Shown here: positions 1-11,720 of the stretch, one piece after another | Layout of the letters: each line of letters begins with the position of its first letter | Position numbering within the stretch: position 1 is the first letter of the stretch | Assembly: GCA_030062745.1 (NCBI GenBank) | Contig: CP099844.1 | Coordinates: 20,584,596-20,648,595, forward strand | Origin: Capitulum mitella | Lineage: Eukaryota; Arthropoda; Thecostraca; Pollicipedomorpha; Pollicipedidae | Length of the DNA stretch: 64,000 bases | Reading direction: 5' to 3' | Notes under the pieces: generated by a model | The model's input: the letters and a program-made list of their open reading frames with translations, nothing else | Databases searched by the model: none | What the model was told of the DNA's origin: nothing | Made by a program: the position numbers and the translations under genes

Positions 1-209
1 TTTTCCGATGGGTGAAAACTACCTGGAATGCTCCCCAGTTCTACGGTGAGTTTATAGTCCACAGGAGTCCGCTTCCACCTTTACTGCATAGCTCCCCCTT
101 CTTACGTCCTAGATCCGCTTCTGCATTTCCCGCTCTCACGGGCCGCATCACATCCTGTCCCTCGTCAGCATTTGAGTCCGTGTACAGCTGTCTGTTCGTT
201 CGGTCGGTC

Positions 210-228
210 CGTGGCTCCCGTTCATTGG
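210..228 (-). promoter_or_regulatory. ER stress response element, reverse orientation
   Basis: Read on the - strand this is CCAAT, nine bases, CCACG, an exact match to the ERSE consensus (CCAAT-N9-CCACG). On the + strand it appears as CGTGG (210-214) and ATTGG (224-228). In vertebrates NF-Y binds the CCAAT half and ATF6 or XBP1 the CCACG half of such sites in chaperone promoters. It lies about 160 bases upstream of the calreticulin ATG, the expected kind of target. Function here is inferred. Confidence 0.85.
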
Positions 229-241
229 CTGTTGGTTTGGA

Positions 242-260
242 CCAATGAGAATGAGCCAAT
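242..260 (+). promoter_or_regulatory. Paired CCAAT boxes between the two ERSEs
   Basis: CCAAT at 242-246 and 256-260, separated by nine bases, sit between the two full ERSEs. They lack the CCACG half. They are likely extra NF-Y sites supporting the calreticulin promoter. No convincing TATA box is seen near the presumed start of transcription. Confidence 0.6.
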
Positions 261-275
261 GCAGAGCGCTGGCGA

Positions 276-294
276 CCAATAGCTGTTCTCCACG
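276..294 (+). promoter_or_regulatory. ER stress response element, forward orientation
   Basis: The bases read CCAATAGCTGTTCTCCACG, an exact CCAAT-N9-CCACG element. It is about 96 bases upstream of the calreticulin ATG and points opposite to the element at 210-228. Two perfect copies in a 390-base upstream region is strong evidence for unfolded-protein-response control of this gene. Confidence 0.9.
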
Positions 295-390
295 AGAAGG
301 GACCGTCCGAAAGACCGGCGGGTAGTGAGACGGAGCTGGCATTCGTTCTGTGTCCGGCATTTGGGAGGGACCCGCACACAAATTTCAAAC

Positions 391-1365
391 ATGAGGCTCC
401 TTGTTCTTGTTGCGTTCGTTGCGTTTGCGAGTGGCGAGGTCTATTTTCAAGACAAATTCAGGGATGGAGGTGAGTTGATAATACTCTAGGTTGTGTGCGC
501 CGCACTTTGCGTTAGGTGTCTTGTTACTGGATATCGAGACCAGTTAACGTTAAGAAAAACTGTCCTGGACTAGTACCGTCTGGTCGTTGTAACCACTGTC
601 ATTTCTTGTGCATTGGCTTGCCACTTGTTATCCTATGGCATGTTAACTGCTGGAAAAAATGCTTGTTGATACAGGGACCATTTTGGGCAATCCTTTAGAA
701 GCGCACGCCGTAAACCAAGCACACTGGATGACACATATACGGCGCGCGTGGCAAAAGGAGACGTCAGCTGTTGCGAGGAACAACAACATTATGCACTGGA
801 GCTCCAGGTTGTAGATCACCTACTATTCGCTCTTGTTTTACACAGTAGGTTAGGTTAGGTTAGGTTAGGTAAGGTAAGGTAAGGTTAGGTTAGGTTAGGT
901 TAGCGAATAGTAGGTGATCCACGACCCTGGAGCTCCAGTGCATAATGTTGTTTCTCGCAACAGCTGACGTTTCCTTTTGCCTCGCGCGCCGTATATGTGT
1001 CATCCGGTGTGCTTAGTTTATGGCGCACGCTTCTAAAGGATTACCCTATTTTGCGTAGTGATTGGGGGGCGAGCCGAGGGCCACCCCTCCAGATGTGACT
1101 TTCATGGTGGATTTAGCCCACTTTAGACAGGTACATAGCCAGGATTTTGCAGGGGGGAAAATGTCAAATTTGGTCATATCTCATTGGCATATGGCAAAAT
1201 TCATAAGATCGAGTAGCAATGTTATGCAATTGGCCTCATATTAAACATACATGAAAAACAGGCAATGTGGATTTTGCATCATATATATTATCACTATTCC
1301 ATATACTTTTGAAACTGTTAAATATTGATGCTTAAATATACATATATATATGTATATATATATGC

Positions 1366-1405
<40 letters not shown>

Positions 1406-4400
1406 CATGCTTGGGTCAGGGGAGCACAGCCCATGGTCCCCTATAGTCTGTGTGTCTGACTAGGTCACTGGTCTGTTTCACATCACTTGCATAAAGGTTA
1501 TGACCAAGGTGGAGGAACTCCTCCACAGTTGGGAGGAGGGGGGAGGCAAGAAAACATTAGAGTCAATTATTTTTAGTCAGTGCCCAAAGCATCATTGTTA
1601 AATATTCAAAAAGTTGGTGGAAGCTGCCTCCCCCCACTTCCTGCATCCTTGAGCTATGATGTAGAAGGAAGATTAATGCAATGCGGAATGCTCAGGCTAC
1701 TCATGAAAACATACCATTTCAGACACCTAAAGATTGTAATTTCCAGGGGTTTTAGAACTCTGGGAAGTTAATCAACTTCAGGCAACATGTGACATCAACC
1801 TGATGGCAGCATGTAAAAAGAAATGGCAAAAGTCATGCTTGTGCACTTTGCCAGTCTTGACAAAAGTTCTGCAGCTGCTGGTAATTGCTATGTAAAAATA
1901 CCACAACAATACATTGTTAAGCTATAGCATGCAGTAACAAACATATATTTGCTGTCATGCTTTGAGATGCTATTATTGTGACCATTATGACTGTCCCATT
2001 GAAAGTAGAGATGAGATGAGATGAGATGAGAAGAGAAATAAGATAAGAGAGGAGAAAGTAAAGATAGAGAAAAGAAGAGCAGATCTCATCACTGTTCATT
2101 GAGTGATGTCTGTATACAAGAGGAAAGGCTTTTTGTAATGAAACCTACAGTCAGGGGTGTAGCCAAGGGTGGCCATGGGGACCATGCACCCCCCCCCCCC
2201 CTGAGCCAAGTGGTCTGTGCTACATATGTAGTGATTTTGCAGGAATATGTAATAGTGATCATATATATGTTGCAAAAGCAAAACATATGTCTTCTTGCAT
2301 GTTAAATGCAAGGCAAATTACATAAAACTGCTGCTTTTCTGATAAATTTCATCATATGCTAGGGGCATATGATAAGATTTGCCATTTCCCCCTGCCCCAG
2401 GGAAATCATGGCTATGTGCCTCCTTACATGGGCATAACTTTGTATGCCTTTGGTATAGAGCTTTTTGTACCAAAGAAAATTGTTGACAGAATTATGTACC
2501 AAAATCTTTTCATCATCAAAAAACTCATTGATATGTTTGCATCCTTTAGAAAACAAAGTCACATCAGCAGGAAAAATATTTCTGCACCAAAATTCTTCCC
2601 AATTCTACATGCATGACAACCTAGCAAATAGAAAGGAAATAAAGTAAAGAAATGAATTAAAATAAATGTTATGGTAATGGTGTGGCAGGCCCTCACCACA
2701 CAGCTCATTACCTGTGGCAGTGACACCACAGACTGGCTGTGAAATTACAGGATTGTAGACTTGCTTTCCACACTAATCCGCCATGGTAAAAGGTGGCATG
2801 GGAGAAGTTTGTATGCAAAAGATCCAAAAGATCATACGAGCAAGGTCATATGGCAAAAGATCGCGTCGCAAAAGTTCTTTCGCGTACGATGGTGTGGCAA
2901 AGTTGGTCATAAGGTAGTAATACTTAACCTAACCTGACCTGACCTAACCTAACCAAAGCTAACCCAACTCTTATAGCAAACCGATCACTACGCCTATGGC
3001 AAACCGACTTTGCTAATGCGATGTTTTCTTCTTGCGGTCTGTATCGATGCGATCTTTATCTCGCACAGTTTTTCCCATACGACCCATAGGCGGCGGAACG
3101 AGAGGGCACGGGGCATCGTGCCCCATCACTCTCCCTTAACGGGCGAAATTTAAGATTGACCCCATGGCATTGCATGGAAAGAAATGTCTTGGAAAGTAGC
3201 CGGTGCCCCCTTGCCGGAACACGATCCCCCCTACTGATGCGACTTTTTGCTTACGACCTTTTGTCACACGACCTTTTGCCATACCATCTTCTACTCGTTC
3301 ACTCCTGGCATGGACTGGGGTATTCCACCACTGTCCATTGACCACTGGCGGATCCGTGGAGCGAATTTCAGCTGTGCTCCCCTACCGTGATTAGGGGGGT
3401 CAAATAGAACCCTTCGAACCCACGGCAAGCGTCTTCAGCCCCCCCCCCCATTCGCTGATTCGCTGGCCTACCATCCATACCCAGCAAATATCCGATGAAC
3501 GGGGGGAGGGGCCTTTCACGCCTCAGTGTTCATCTTGAGAACTAATCGTTTGATTCACCTGAACGGGAATAGGGTTAAGATGACATTTAACACGCGTAGT
3601 GGAAGGGGGTTGCGCGCTAACGCGCACTGGAAGGGGGCGCGAAAGTACCCCCCCCCCGATCTCGGGAGCGGAAAGAGCTAGAGGCATGATAAGAAGATAG
3701 GGTAGGGCAATAAAGATTTACATAGCTTGGAAAAGATTTACATGGCCCTAAATCAATATCTTCAAGGTCAAGTAGGGTCAAAAAAGTCAACTTTGGACAC
3801 TTTTTGGCCTGTACAGGCCATTTCTTACGGCTTTCGGAACAAAATGGGAAAATGGTTGTTAAGAGCGTTAAAACGTAGAAAACGACAATTTCCAGTCATT
3901 TGGCGTCGTGATGTAGGATTTTGGGTCGAGATCATGCCAGGTCATTGACATATGTCATTTTTCTTCTTTTTGCAGATCAGATTTCTAGCAACACGGGATA
4001 TTGGTGTGCCCTGAGTTTAAATAAGGGCGCTAAACGTATCTTTTGGCGTATGTTCAGTGAAGATAGCTAACATCGGTACATTTGATCACTTCTAGCGTTC
4101 ACTAACTTCCGCGAGGTCAAAGGAAGTGAAGCGAGGCCATTAAGCTTGGATGAAGTTTGTGACCCAAAATAAGTTTTATGTCAGCTCATTGCGCTAAAGT
4201 TATTTCGTAACATTGAACCCAATTACTCGATTTGATTACTATAACACGCAAAACGCATATGTGTATAATATATATATATATATATTTATGTATTTAAATT
4301 CCTGGCCGGTTTTCGATTTTTTTGCGTCAATCGACGAGTTATTAAATTGCCATGTCATAAAGGAGCAGCGACCAGCTCCGACCCGTTCTGGAGATTTTCA

Positions 4401-4755
4401 AGAAAAATAGGTGGGAGACACAAAAGTGCCTCCCTTCCAGTCTGCGTGTTAAGATGACCAAGACAAACTCATGAATTTCCAAGTAAAAACTTCCAGAATA
4501 GGGTTATATTAGTGGCGATATCAGAATTGCTGGATGCTCAGAGCACTCTGACGTGGAAGTTATGCGGAAGTTATGCGATGAACTTCAGTTCAAACGGATC
4601 CTTTCATGGTTTTCCTAATCGCCGTCCTAGGCTTCGTCGTCACTGGTGACAGGTGATTAGTGATCGTTCACGCCTGCCCTACAGTTCCGTCGACGGCGAT
4701 TTTTACTTTATTTTTTGGGGTTACCATTTACGAAATAAACTACTGAAACTAGCAC

Positions 4756-4813
<58 letters not shown>

Positions 4814-7681
4814 CTGGTAACCATAAGTTCGTTAAAACTAGCAGAAAATAATGGTGGGCCAAAGTCGCGCATGGAGGGGGCCAATATCTACCTTGGGAAG
4901 GGCCGTGGCTCATACAAAAGAATCCAAGTTGACACTCCGATACTGACATATGTTATTTTTCAATAAAATAACAACATTTTCTGTTTTTGTTCTCCAGATG
5001 AATGGGAGAATCGCTGGGTAGCGTCGGAGCATTCTAAGGACAATGGAAAGTTTGTCCTTAGTGCTGGAAAATATTTTTCGGACAAGGAGGAAGATAAAGG
5101 TAAGTTGAACCAAGTGAAGAAAATCATTTACCCCCTGCTCTGAAATGATTTCCAATGCGGAAGTGCCTGTGATGTCGACTGCATACTGGCAAGTATGTGC
5201 CAAAGGAGAGTCAGGTTTATTAGACTGCACCAACCAGGCTGGCAAACTATGTTAAAGGCATCGAGGTATTTGAGCAGCATCAATCCCTCATCAAATGGGG
5301 CAGGTCCTAGAAATGTGATTTCTCGCCAGACCACTCCAGTTAGTGGTGTAGTGGTGCTGCTGCTCCGTTTTTGACATTGCTTCTCAGTGAAAGATAATGA
5401 TAAAGCGTACCCTGCAGACAGACTGCGGCGTTTGCGACTGGTGTGGTGTCCACTGCAACGTAACTCTCGCTAGCAGTACGAACTGTCGTTCGCGCTCTAC
5501 GCAGCCCCTGCCTCTTCTCTGACCTGACTGTCCGCATCTTGCACGGTTTCTAGAAATGTTGCGAATCACCTGGACGACTCCTTACCTCGCGTGACAAAAC
5601 CAGCTCACTGGCGGTTTACTTGTGTAACATTTGCGTAGAACCTGGAAACCAAATGTCTCGGCAGCTTTGTCATTGCTCTGCTTACAAACAGTTACCGATG
5701 TTTCAGGACTGAAGACCTCTCAGGATGCCAAGTTCTATGCACTTTCTTCTAAGTTCCCAAGTCTGTCTAACAAGGACAAGACGTTGGTTGTCCAGCTGTC
5801 AGTGAAACATGAACAGAACATTGATTGTGGAGGAGGTTATGTTAAGTTGTTCCCCAGCTCTCTTGACCAGAAGGACATGCATGGTGAATCTCCTTATGCC
5901 ATCATGTTTGGTCCTGATATCTGTGGTCCTGGTACCAAGAAAGTGCATGTCATTTTCAACTACAATGGAAAGAACCACCTGATCAAGAAGGACATTCGCT
6001 GCAAGGATGATGTTTACACCCATGTGTATACTTTGATTCTCAAGCCTGACAACACCTTTGAGGTATGCCTTTTTTGTTGTTCAACAGAAAAACACTTCAC
6101 AGACAAAGTGCCGCCTGGTCATATGTGTATACTTATATACACATACACTGTACTTATACTGCATTGATTTTGTACTTATACTGCAATGATTTTGTAAAGC
6201 GCTATGATGTAGAGGTATTCTTGTTTTAGTTTATCATTGTCTTTTGTTTGTTTCATTGAGTTTGTCATTGTCTTTTTGATGATTCATACCAGCTTGATTA
6301 TGTACAAGAGTGCATAAGGTTTGAGGAAAATGGATGATCGTGCTTCTTCCTGCTTTCGAATTTTGCACTAAGAGGCTGAGAACCTCACCTGGTTAAATGC
6401 AGTTGATGTTTGAATAATATGTGCCAACATTTAGTTTCCTTGTGTTTTTGTTTCAGGTTCTTATCGACAATGAGAAGGTAGAATCGGGCGACCTCGAGAG
6501 CAACTGGGATATGCTCCCACCCAAAACCATCAAGGACCCGGAGGCCAAGAAACCGGAGGACTGGGACGATCGGGAGAAGATCGACGATCCCGAAGACAAG
6601 AAGCCTGAGGACTGGGACCAGCCAGAGCACATCCCGGATCCCGACGCCACCAAGCCGGAGGACTGGAATGAAGACATGGATGGTGAATGGGAGCCGCCCA
6701 TGATCGACAATCCGGACTACAAGGGCGAGTGGAAGCCCCGTCAGATCGACAACCCCGAGTACAAGGTATGTGCTGCCACCTTGTCGAACTTACGTATCGT
6801 GTCTGTCTAGTTTAAAATGGTTTGGTCGGCAGTACACTGCAGTAAGTATATTTAATTTTGGATGATTGTGAATGACAACAAATTTGTTCATTGATGACCG
6901 TGCAGATTGGTGTTATTTCCCAGCCACATAATGTGGCTGAGGCATTCTTGCATTTTCCTTGGCATTGTTTAGGTCCGGCTTTGTATTGCCGGACTTTATC
7001 ATCAGTCGAGTCTTGACACCCTGCTCAAGGTATATGAGCGGCATTGGTGGGGGGGGGGTAGGCGTTCAGATTTAGGGGTGGGATAGGTGCAGACCATTTG
7101 CCACTTTTTCGTCAAGTCCTCTGGATCATTGTTAAATGGTGTTGTTCAAAGGGAAGGGGCACAGTATCCCAGCGCTTGAATGGCTACGACGCTTCTGGTG
7201 AGCAGCCAAATTGCGTCTTACACCACTATCATAATGTGGCTGCATTTTGTCGCTTACCGCGCGTCGTTGCATAGAAGTTTCTTTTTGTGTATAACTCAAA
7301 GGTTTTGCTCGGCAGGGCAAATGGGTGCACCCGATGATCGACAATCCTGAGTACGAGGCTGACGACACCCTGTACCTGCACGAGGACATCGGCGTGATCG
7401 GTCTGGACCTGTGGCAAGTGAAATCCGGTACCATCTTCGACAACTTCCTTATCACCGACGATGTTGAGCTTGCGAAGGCAGATGCCGAGGCTGTGCTTAA
7501 ACGGGTGGAGGGCGAGAAGAAGATGAAAGAGGCAGAGGAGGAAGAAGAACGCCAGCGGCTAAAGGAGGAGGCTGACAAGGCCAAGGATGAAGAGGGAGAT
7601 GAGGATGAAGAGGAAGACGAAGATGAGGATAAGAAGGTCGATGACGAGGATGACGTGCTGGAAGCGCACGACGAGCTGTAG
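391..7681 (+). CDS. CALR: Calreticulin, complete, five coding exons
   Basis: ER-lumen lectin chaperone that binds monoglucosylated glycoproteins and stores calcium. Coding exons are 391-469, 4998-5099, 5707-6062, 6457-6765 and 7316-7681; all junctions are GT-AG and the phases agree, giving 403 aa. Residues 1-15 are a signal peptide ([15 protein letters not shown]). The globular domain has the family signature [12 protein letters not shown], the disulfide pair C101/C133, a free C159, and the sugar-binding residues Y105, K107, Y124 and D131. Exon 4 and the start of exon 5 encode the P-arm: three repeats of the IxDPxxxKPEDW type, then three of the GxWxxxxIDNPxY type. The C-terminus is very acidic and ends HDEL, the ER retrieval signal. 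Length matches the family (about 400-417 aa). Codon use changes sharply between exon 3 and exon 4 (see findings). Confidence 0.97.
681..1052. mobile_element. Foldback element with a TTAGG-repeat core
   Basis: Two inverted arms of about 151 bases (681-831 and 902-1052) match closely: the reverse complement of the right arm reads almost the same as the left, including the shared stretches CCTTTAGAAGCG, GATGACACATATACGGCGCGCG and TTATGCACTGGAGCTCCAGG. The 70-base centre carries a near-perfect TTAGG/TAAGG array (846-902). There is no coding capacity. It lies in calreticulin intron 1. It could be a MITE or foldback transposon; no clear target duplication was found. Confidence 0.8.
846..902 (+). 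repeat. TTAGG/TAAGG pentamer array (arthropod telomere-like)
   Basis: About eleven pentamers, eight of the form TTAGG and three of the form TAAGG, lie in the loop of the foldback element at 681-1052. TTAGG is the ancestral arthropod telomere repeat. This copy is interstitial and too short to be a telomere. Confidence 0.85.
1081..2780. other. CpG-depleted block in calreticulin intron 1; no gene
   Basis: I count only 2 CpG dinucleotides between 1,081 and 2,760, while the DNA on both sides is CpG-rich. The block contains a TA microsatellite (about 1,343-1,401), an AGATG-type purine run (about 2,007-2,062) and one copy of a dispersed repeat (2,150-2,430). No coding exon is seen. Depletion of this kind is expected from long germ-line CpG methylation. 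Confidence 0.75.
2150..2430 (+). repeat. Dispersed repeat, copy 1
   Basis: The stretch with the poly-C run, GAGCCA, a GGAATA motif and TAGTGATCATATATATGTTGC is repeated with modest divergence at 49,015-49,270. The similarity also covers the downstream part ending in GTGGCTATGTGCCT or similar. It starts near a GTGTAGCCA motif like the ends of the GGCGTAGCCAGG elements elsewhere in the window, so it is probably a degraded MITE. Confidence 0.65.
2814..3292. repeat. Inverted short-repeat arrays around a CCTAA/CCTGA core
   Basis: The left side (2,814-2,920) has degenerate units like GGTCATATGGCAAAAGATCG. The right side (2,985-3,085 and 3,236-3,292) has their reverse complement, for example ACGACCTTTTGCCATACC. 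Between them at about 2,924-2,955 is a CCTAA/CCTGA array, the complement of TTAGG/TCAGG. This is the same plan as the elements at 681-1,052 and 47,330-48,258. No protein is encoded. Confidence 0.65.
3340..3412 (-). repeat. Dispersed repeat, inverse copy of 24,390-24,465
   Basis: Read in reverse, this stretch (CTATTTGACCCCCCTAATCACGG ... GGATCCGCCAGTG) matches 24,390-24,465 with few changes. It is part of a dispersed, non-coding repeat family. A CCATGGCATTGCATGGAAAG motif just upstream (about 3,161) also recurs at about 17,498. Confidence 0.55.
3413..4997. other. Rest of calreticulin intron 1; no gene seen
   Basis: Contains poly-C tracts near 3,440 and 3,650, TA microsatellites at 4,267-4,286 and 4,761-4,802, and otherwise unique-looking sequence. 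I see no exon or RNA gene. Confidence 0.6.
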
Positions 7682-9030
7682 AGCTGGGCGGTAGCAGAGC
7701 ACTTCATATTTAAGCCGTGATATAACGTCCTCATATGGAGCTTCATTTTCGTCGGACAGTCTCCATTGTCGCGTGTCTCCAGGTTCGCTGGTCAGGAAAG
7801 TGAGGGCAGCCATTCGAAAGACCGATAATGAGGTGGCTGCGATGTGACGTCAGTACATTGCCCGAATGCGTGGAAATGTGCCGGTATATGGGGAACGTGT
7901 CATGTGTGTGGCATTGTCTCGTGTTGTCCATTTGGGATAGGGGTGGGAGTTTTAAATGGAGGGGGGGGTCACGCAGCGTTGTGGCATACCGTTATGTGCT
8001 TCTGTGATTAATGCACTTGGGATACTGAAGCACCTTTTGTTATAAAACGGTTTTATTTTCCCAGATTTCTTGTTTCCCTTATGTAAAAAGTTGCTTACGA
8101 GATTCATTCACCGATGTGTGCTCAATACAAGGATTGTGTTGTAGCAAGGAGCTGTCACATGAAAACGGGGACCTCCGTGAAGATCAGAAATAAGTTACTC
8201 TGTTTGCCACTTGCTCATTATTGCAATTTCCAGTACAGCCATCATATACGGTGGATTTCAGTCATGATCTGACGGCCGTGGGAAATACCGATTACCGCAG
8301 GCACGGCACACCCGGGGATTACCATCTCGGTCGGTGCATCTTTATGTACATGTGTCTGATTGTTTGCCGTAGCAATGTTTGCGTGAGGCCACCGACAGAA
8401 AACAATTTAGCCCACTGGAGACGGCGCTTGGGGTGTTTTCCACGCATGCCGTAGAGAGCTTCTCTTAATCCTATGGCCCTACAAAGACAGTGCCAACCAT
8501 CCCAAGAAGCAATTATAAATTTGTCTTCAAGAAAACACGGGAACTTTTCTAACGCGCCTCACACAACCGCCCTGAAGCCCTATCTGTCATTCGGTTTGCA
8601 AGGTATGGACAAACACTGAGGCGGTCGACTCGATCATTGGAAGATGTGGAATAGGAACACCGCTCATTTAAAACTCACTTTAGCGGCTAATAAGTTTAGC
8701 GGAAAATCCATAGGGTGGACGCAAACATGTATTTGTCTTGATATGTACATTTATCGTAGACCTATGTAGCTGCTGCATTGCTCATCTTCCGAGGCCATGC
8801 CTTTTTCTTCTGAGATCAGCCTATGGCAGACACACAGCCGGGCCGGTCGTGAACCGCTAAATCATAAAGCAGAATGCACGGCGTATGGCTTCAAGCATTT
8901 GGTGCGAAAACTTGATGACATGGGGTTTGCCAATGAGGGCTTCAGTTGAAACCGGCGTCGTGTTGCTAGGTGGAGCCGTCCTTGAAGTTACCAGTTGGCC
9001 CTAATCTGGACTTCTGCCAACATCAATAAA
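7682..9030 (+). other. Probable calreticulin 3' UTR with AATAAA
   Basis: No coding signal follows the calreticulin stop. The first canonical AATAAA I find on the + strand is at 9,025-9,030, which would give a 3' UTR of about 1.35 kb. A variant signal closer to the stop is possible, so the true end is uncertain. Confidence 0.4.
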
Positions 9031-11719
9031 TCCAATAAGGTATAAGAGGGGTCATGCCCCAGCAAAACTCGTCATGCAAGACAGCCGCTGGACGCAATCG
9101 CGGAACTTTCCCCAATGACATTGTCCCTGGGCACACGCATACAGCGGCGCCATCTGGAAAATTCATTTGTCGGGTGACGCCTCTAGTGGACTGATAATTC
9201 GTCACGCAGGCCGGGACAGGAGAAACAGCAGTAAGGAGAATCGAGATTATCGATTACACAGTCGCCACAAATCCTCCAAAAAATGTTCATGAGCCCCAGC
9301 AGAGGTTTTCACCATTTCCTCTGAGTAGACACCCTTTGTCTCCATGTCAAAATCCCAAAGCATTTTGCTGCGCCCAAGTGGCAGTTGGTTAGACGCTCCC
9401 CCTCGGTACACGCTGGTCCCTACATTTACCACTAACCCACGACTGACAGGTAAACACAACACAATTAGCTTGCATCTTTGCTTTTCAGATCATACATGAA
9501 ATGAAGGATACAACAATACATAAGTCACTTACACTTAGACGCAATAGATACGACCACAACCGCAAGCCTCTAATGTTGTCATCAAATGCCACAGAAACAT
9601 CACAACATTAAGATATGCTAGGAGCAAAATTCAATCTTTTCACATGGGCATTTGGTTTTTTGAGCATCCAAAACTGTCTCATTAGTTACTGCTGTCAAAG
9701 CCAGCTTCCAGCGAGGTGTAACAACAAAATTGGCCTAAAGAACTCTTATGATTTTTGGCAACAACTTTTTTACACTACGCAGACCAATAGCACATTAAAA
9801 GCGCAGAAACCACGACACAATACAACCCGCCGCTCCACAGCACAAGCAATTGCCCTTGACCGCTGGGTTGTTTACGTTCGACTCCCAGCGACCCATTTGC
9901 AGTGACGTCACCGCGGGGTCGTTGTTAGCAAAATGGGCTTTCCTATGGCCGATAACACTGGCGACACCCCCCTGGTGATACTTATGATCAGGAAGGATAA
10001 TGCTCTTATATTTAGTGACATCATAGTGTCGGATCATTGGTTGACAGGTGCATAAAAACCGGAGGGGTGGGGAGGGGGGAGTGGGCAGAAGGCATTTAAC
10101 ATTTGTCCTTCAGCGGTGTATGGCAGTGGCGGTGTATGGAAAGCTGTGCATGGAGTGAAATGTGGTGAAAGTGTATGGAGATGGCGGTGTATGGAAAGCA
10201 TCATGGTGAAAATCACGTTTGTCCCCACTCCCCCCACCTCCACAGGAGATTCCTCCGCTACCGTTGGTTGATAAACTTCGGAGATCGGTCACAGCATCTT
10301 CTGAGATTCCAGGAAAAGATCGCCACATTCTGCAGCTATTTTTATAATGCTGCTGAGAAATGAGGAAAAGCTGCCTTGTTCTGGTGTTGCACAATGGACA
10401 ATAGAGTCGGAACCTCTGCGGAAATGGGGGGGAGCAAAATTGAATTTTACCTTGTTGCTTTCCATGCACCGCCATAGCGCAAATCTAAAATGTTATCCAA
10501 AGCTGGAGACAATTGCTCTTGCTCCTTCCCCCACCCCCGCACCCCCGTTACTACGCTCTTGTTGTTGGTTTGATGCTACTGAAGCATATGCTTCTATTGT
10601 CATAGCGCGGCTACGCTAAATTTTAGTGAAAAATGTTTAATCAGACAACTACGGCGCTTTTGTTACAATTACAAGAACAGAATGACGAAGGCCAATCTTG
10701 GATCAAAATGTGTTTGTGTTCATTGTGCAATAGTCATTCGCGCGTGGGTTGTCGCAGTACGCATCGGTACCGGAGCACACCGTTTGTTGAAAGTGAGGCT
10801 GAAATTAGCCTACGCTGCTTCAGCTCGTCGTCTGCAGACGACACGGACTGAGGTTTGTTGCAGTTTCTTTGCAATATCAAAAGGTCTGACATTGTCCATG
10901 ATTAAGATCTCGAAGAGATTTGCCGTGGTTTCCAGACTGACTATACCCCTCTTTCATGCATACCAGACCTGCTGCTGTTTAGCCTTTGTAGGTTTGTAGG
11001 AAGCACATCATCTGACAAATTATGAAGTCATTGCAGGCTACATATTGTGTTAAATATTGACAATGTAGTTAATAAAACAAACTCTATTGTATCTGGCTCA
11101 GGTTGCAACCTGTCTGAGCTTGACACATGGCCGGTATGCACCCTCAGATTCATATCCTGTCAGACTGCTTGGAGCTGAGAAAATGTCAATGATTCCATGA
11201 TTGTCTGGCTGATATGTGATATGGTTGTTAACCAAATGTCATGAACTACCTTTGCTGGGCACATGTTTAGATAAATTTGATCCAAATGATCTGCTAGGTT
11301 GATCAGGATCAGAGCCCATGTGGAGTATATGTGACCATCACATGTATTCCTCACCTGATTGTGCATCTCCAGGCCATAGAGATGAAGCAAATTGAATGTG
11401 CCATGAAAGATATGATAAAGCTGTGTGGTAGTCAGTATGTCCCTCCTGTTGCCAATTGCCATCTGGTCCACAGGCCATTTTGTGTACTAAAGTGACTTAG
11501 ACCTGCTTTGCTATGGCAGATAAACTTTCATATGGTCTGCAGTGCTCCCCAAGAGTACCAGGTTTACCCAAACCTGCTTTGCAAGGCCAGGGAGATTAGT
11601 GTGCAGTTTGTGCTGCTATCCCAGTGACATGGATAAGGAGCTGGATGATAAAATCTGATGGGAGTGTAGTTTGAATTACATGTGTTGAATGCTAAATTGG
11701 TGCTACTTTTTTGTTGCAG
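9031..11719. other. Intergenic region, candidate promoter near 9,903
   Basis: Between calreticulin and the PTH2 gene. A canonical cAMP-response-type palindrome TGACGTCA lies at 9,903-9,910 in a short CpG-rich stretch (9,825-9,960), a candidate promoter for the downstream gene, whose first coding exon begins at a splice acceptor and so needs an upstream leader exon. Around 10,050-10,250 are degenerate GGCGGTGTATGGAAAG repeats. From about 11,000 CpG drops to nearly zero. No coding region is seen. Confidence 0.4.
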
Positions 11720-11720
11720 A

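Noticed and set aside
846-902. True telomere or chromosome end
   Set aside because: The TTAGG array is short, degenerate and enclosed by inverted arms inside a gene intron.
7132-7746. Serine-rich 204-codon frame on the - strand
   Set aside because: Antisense shadow of the acidic calreticulin C-terminus.
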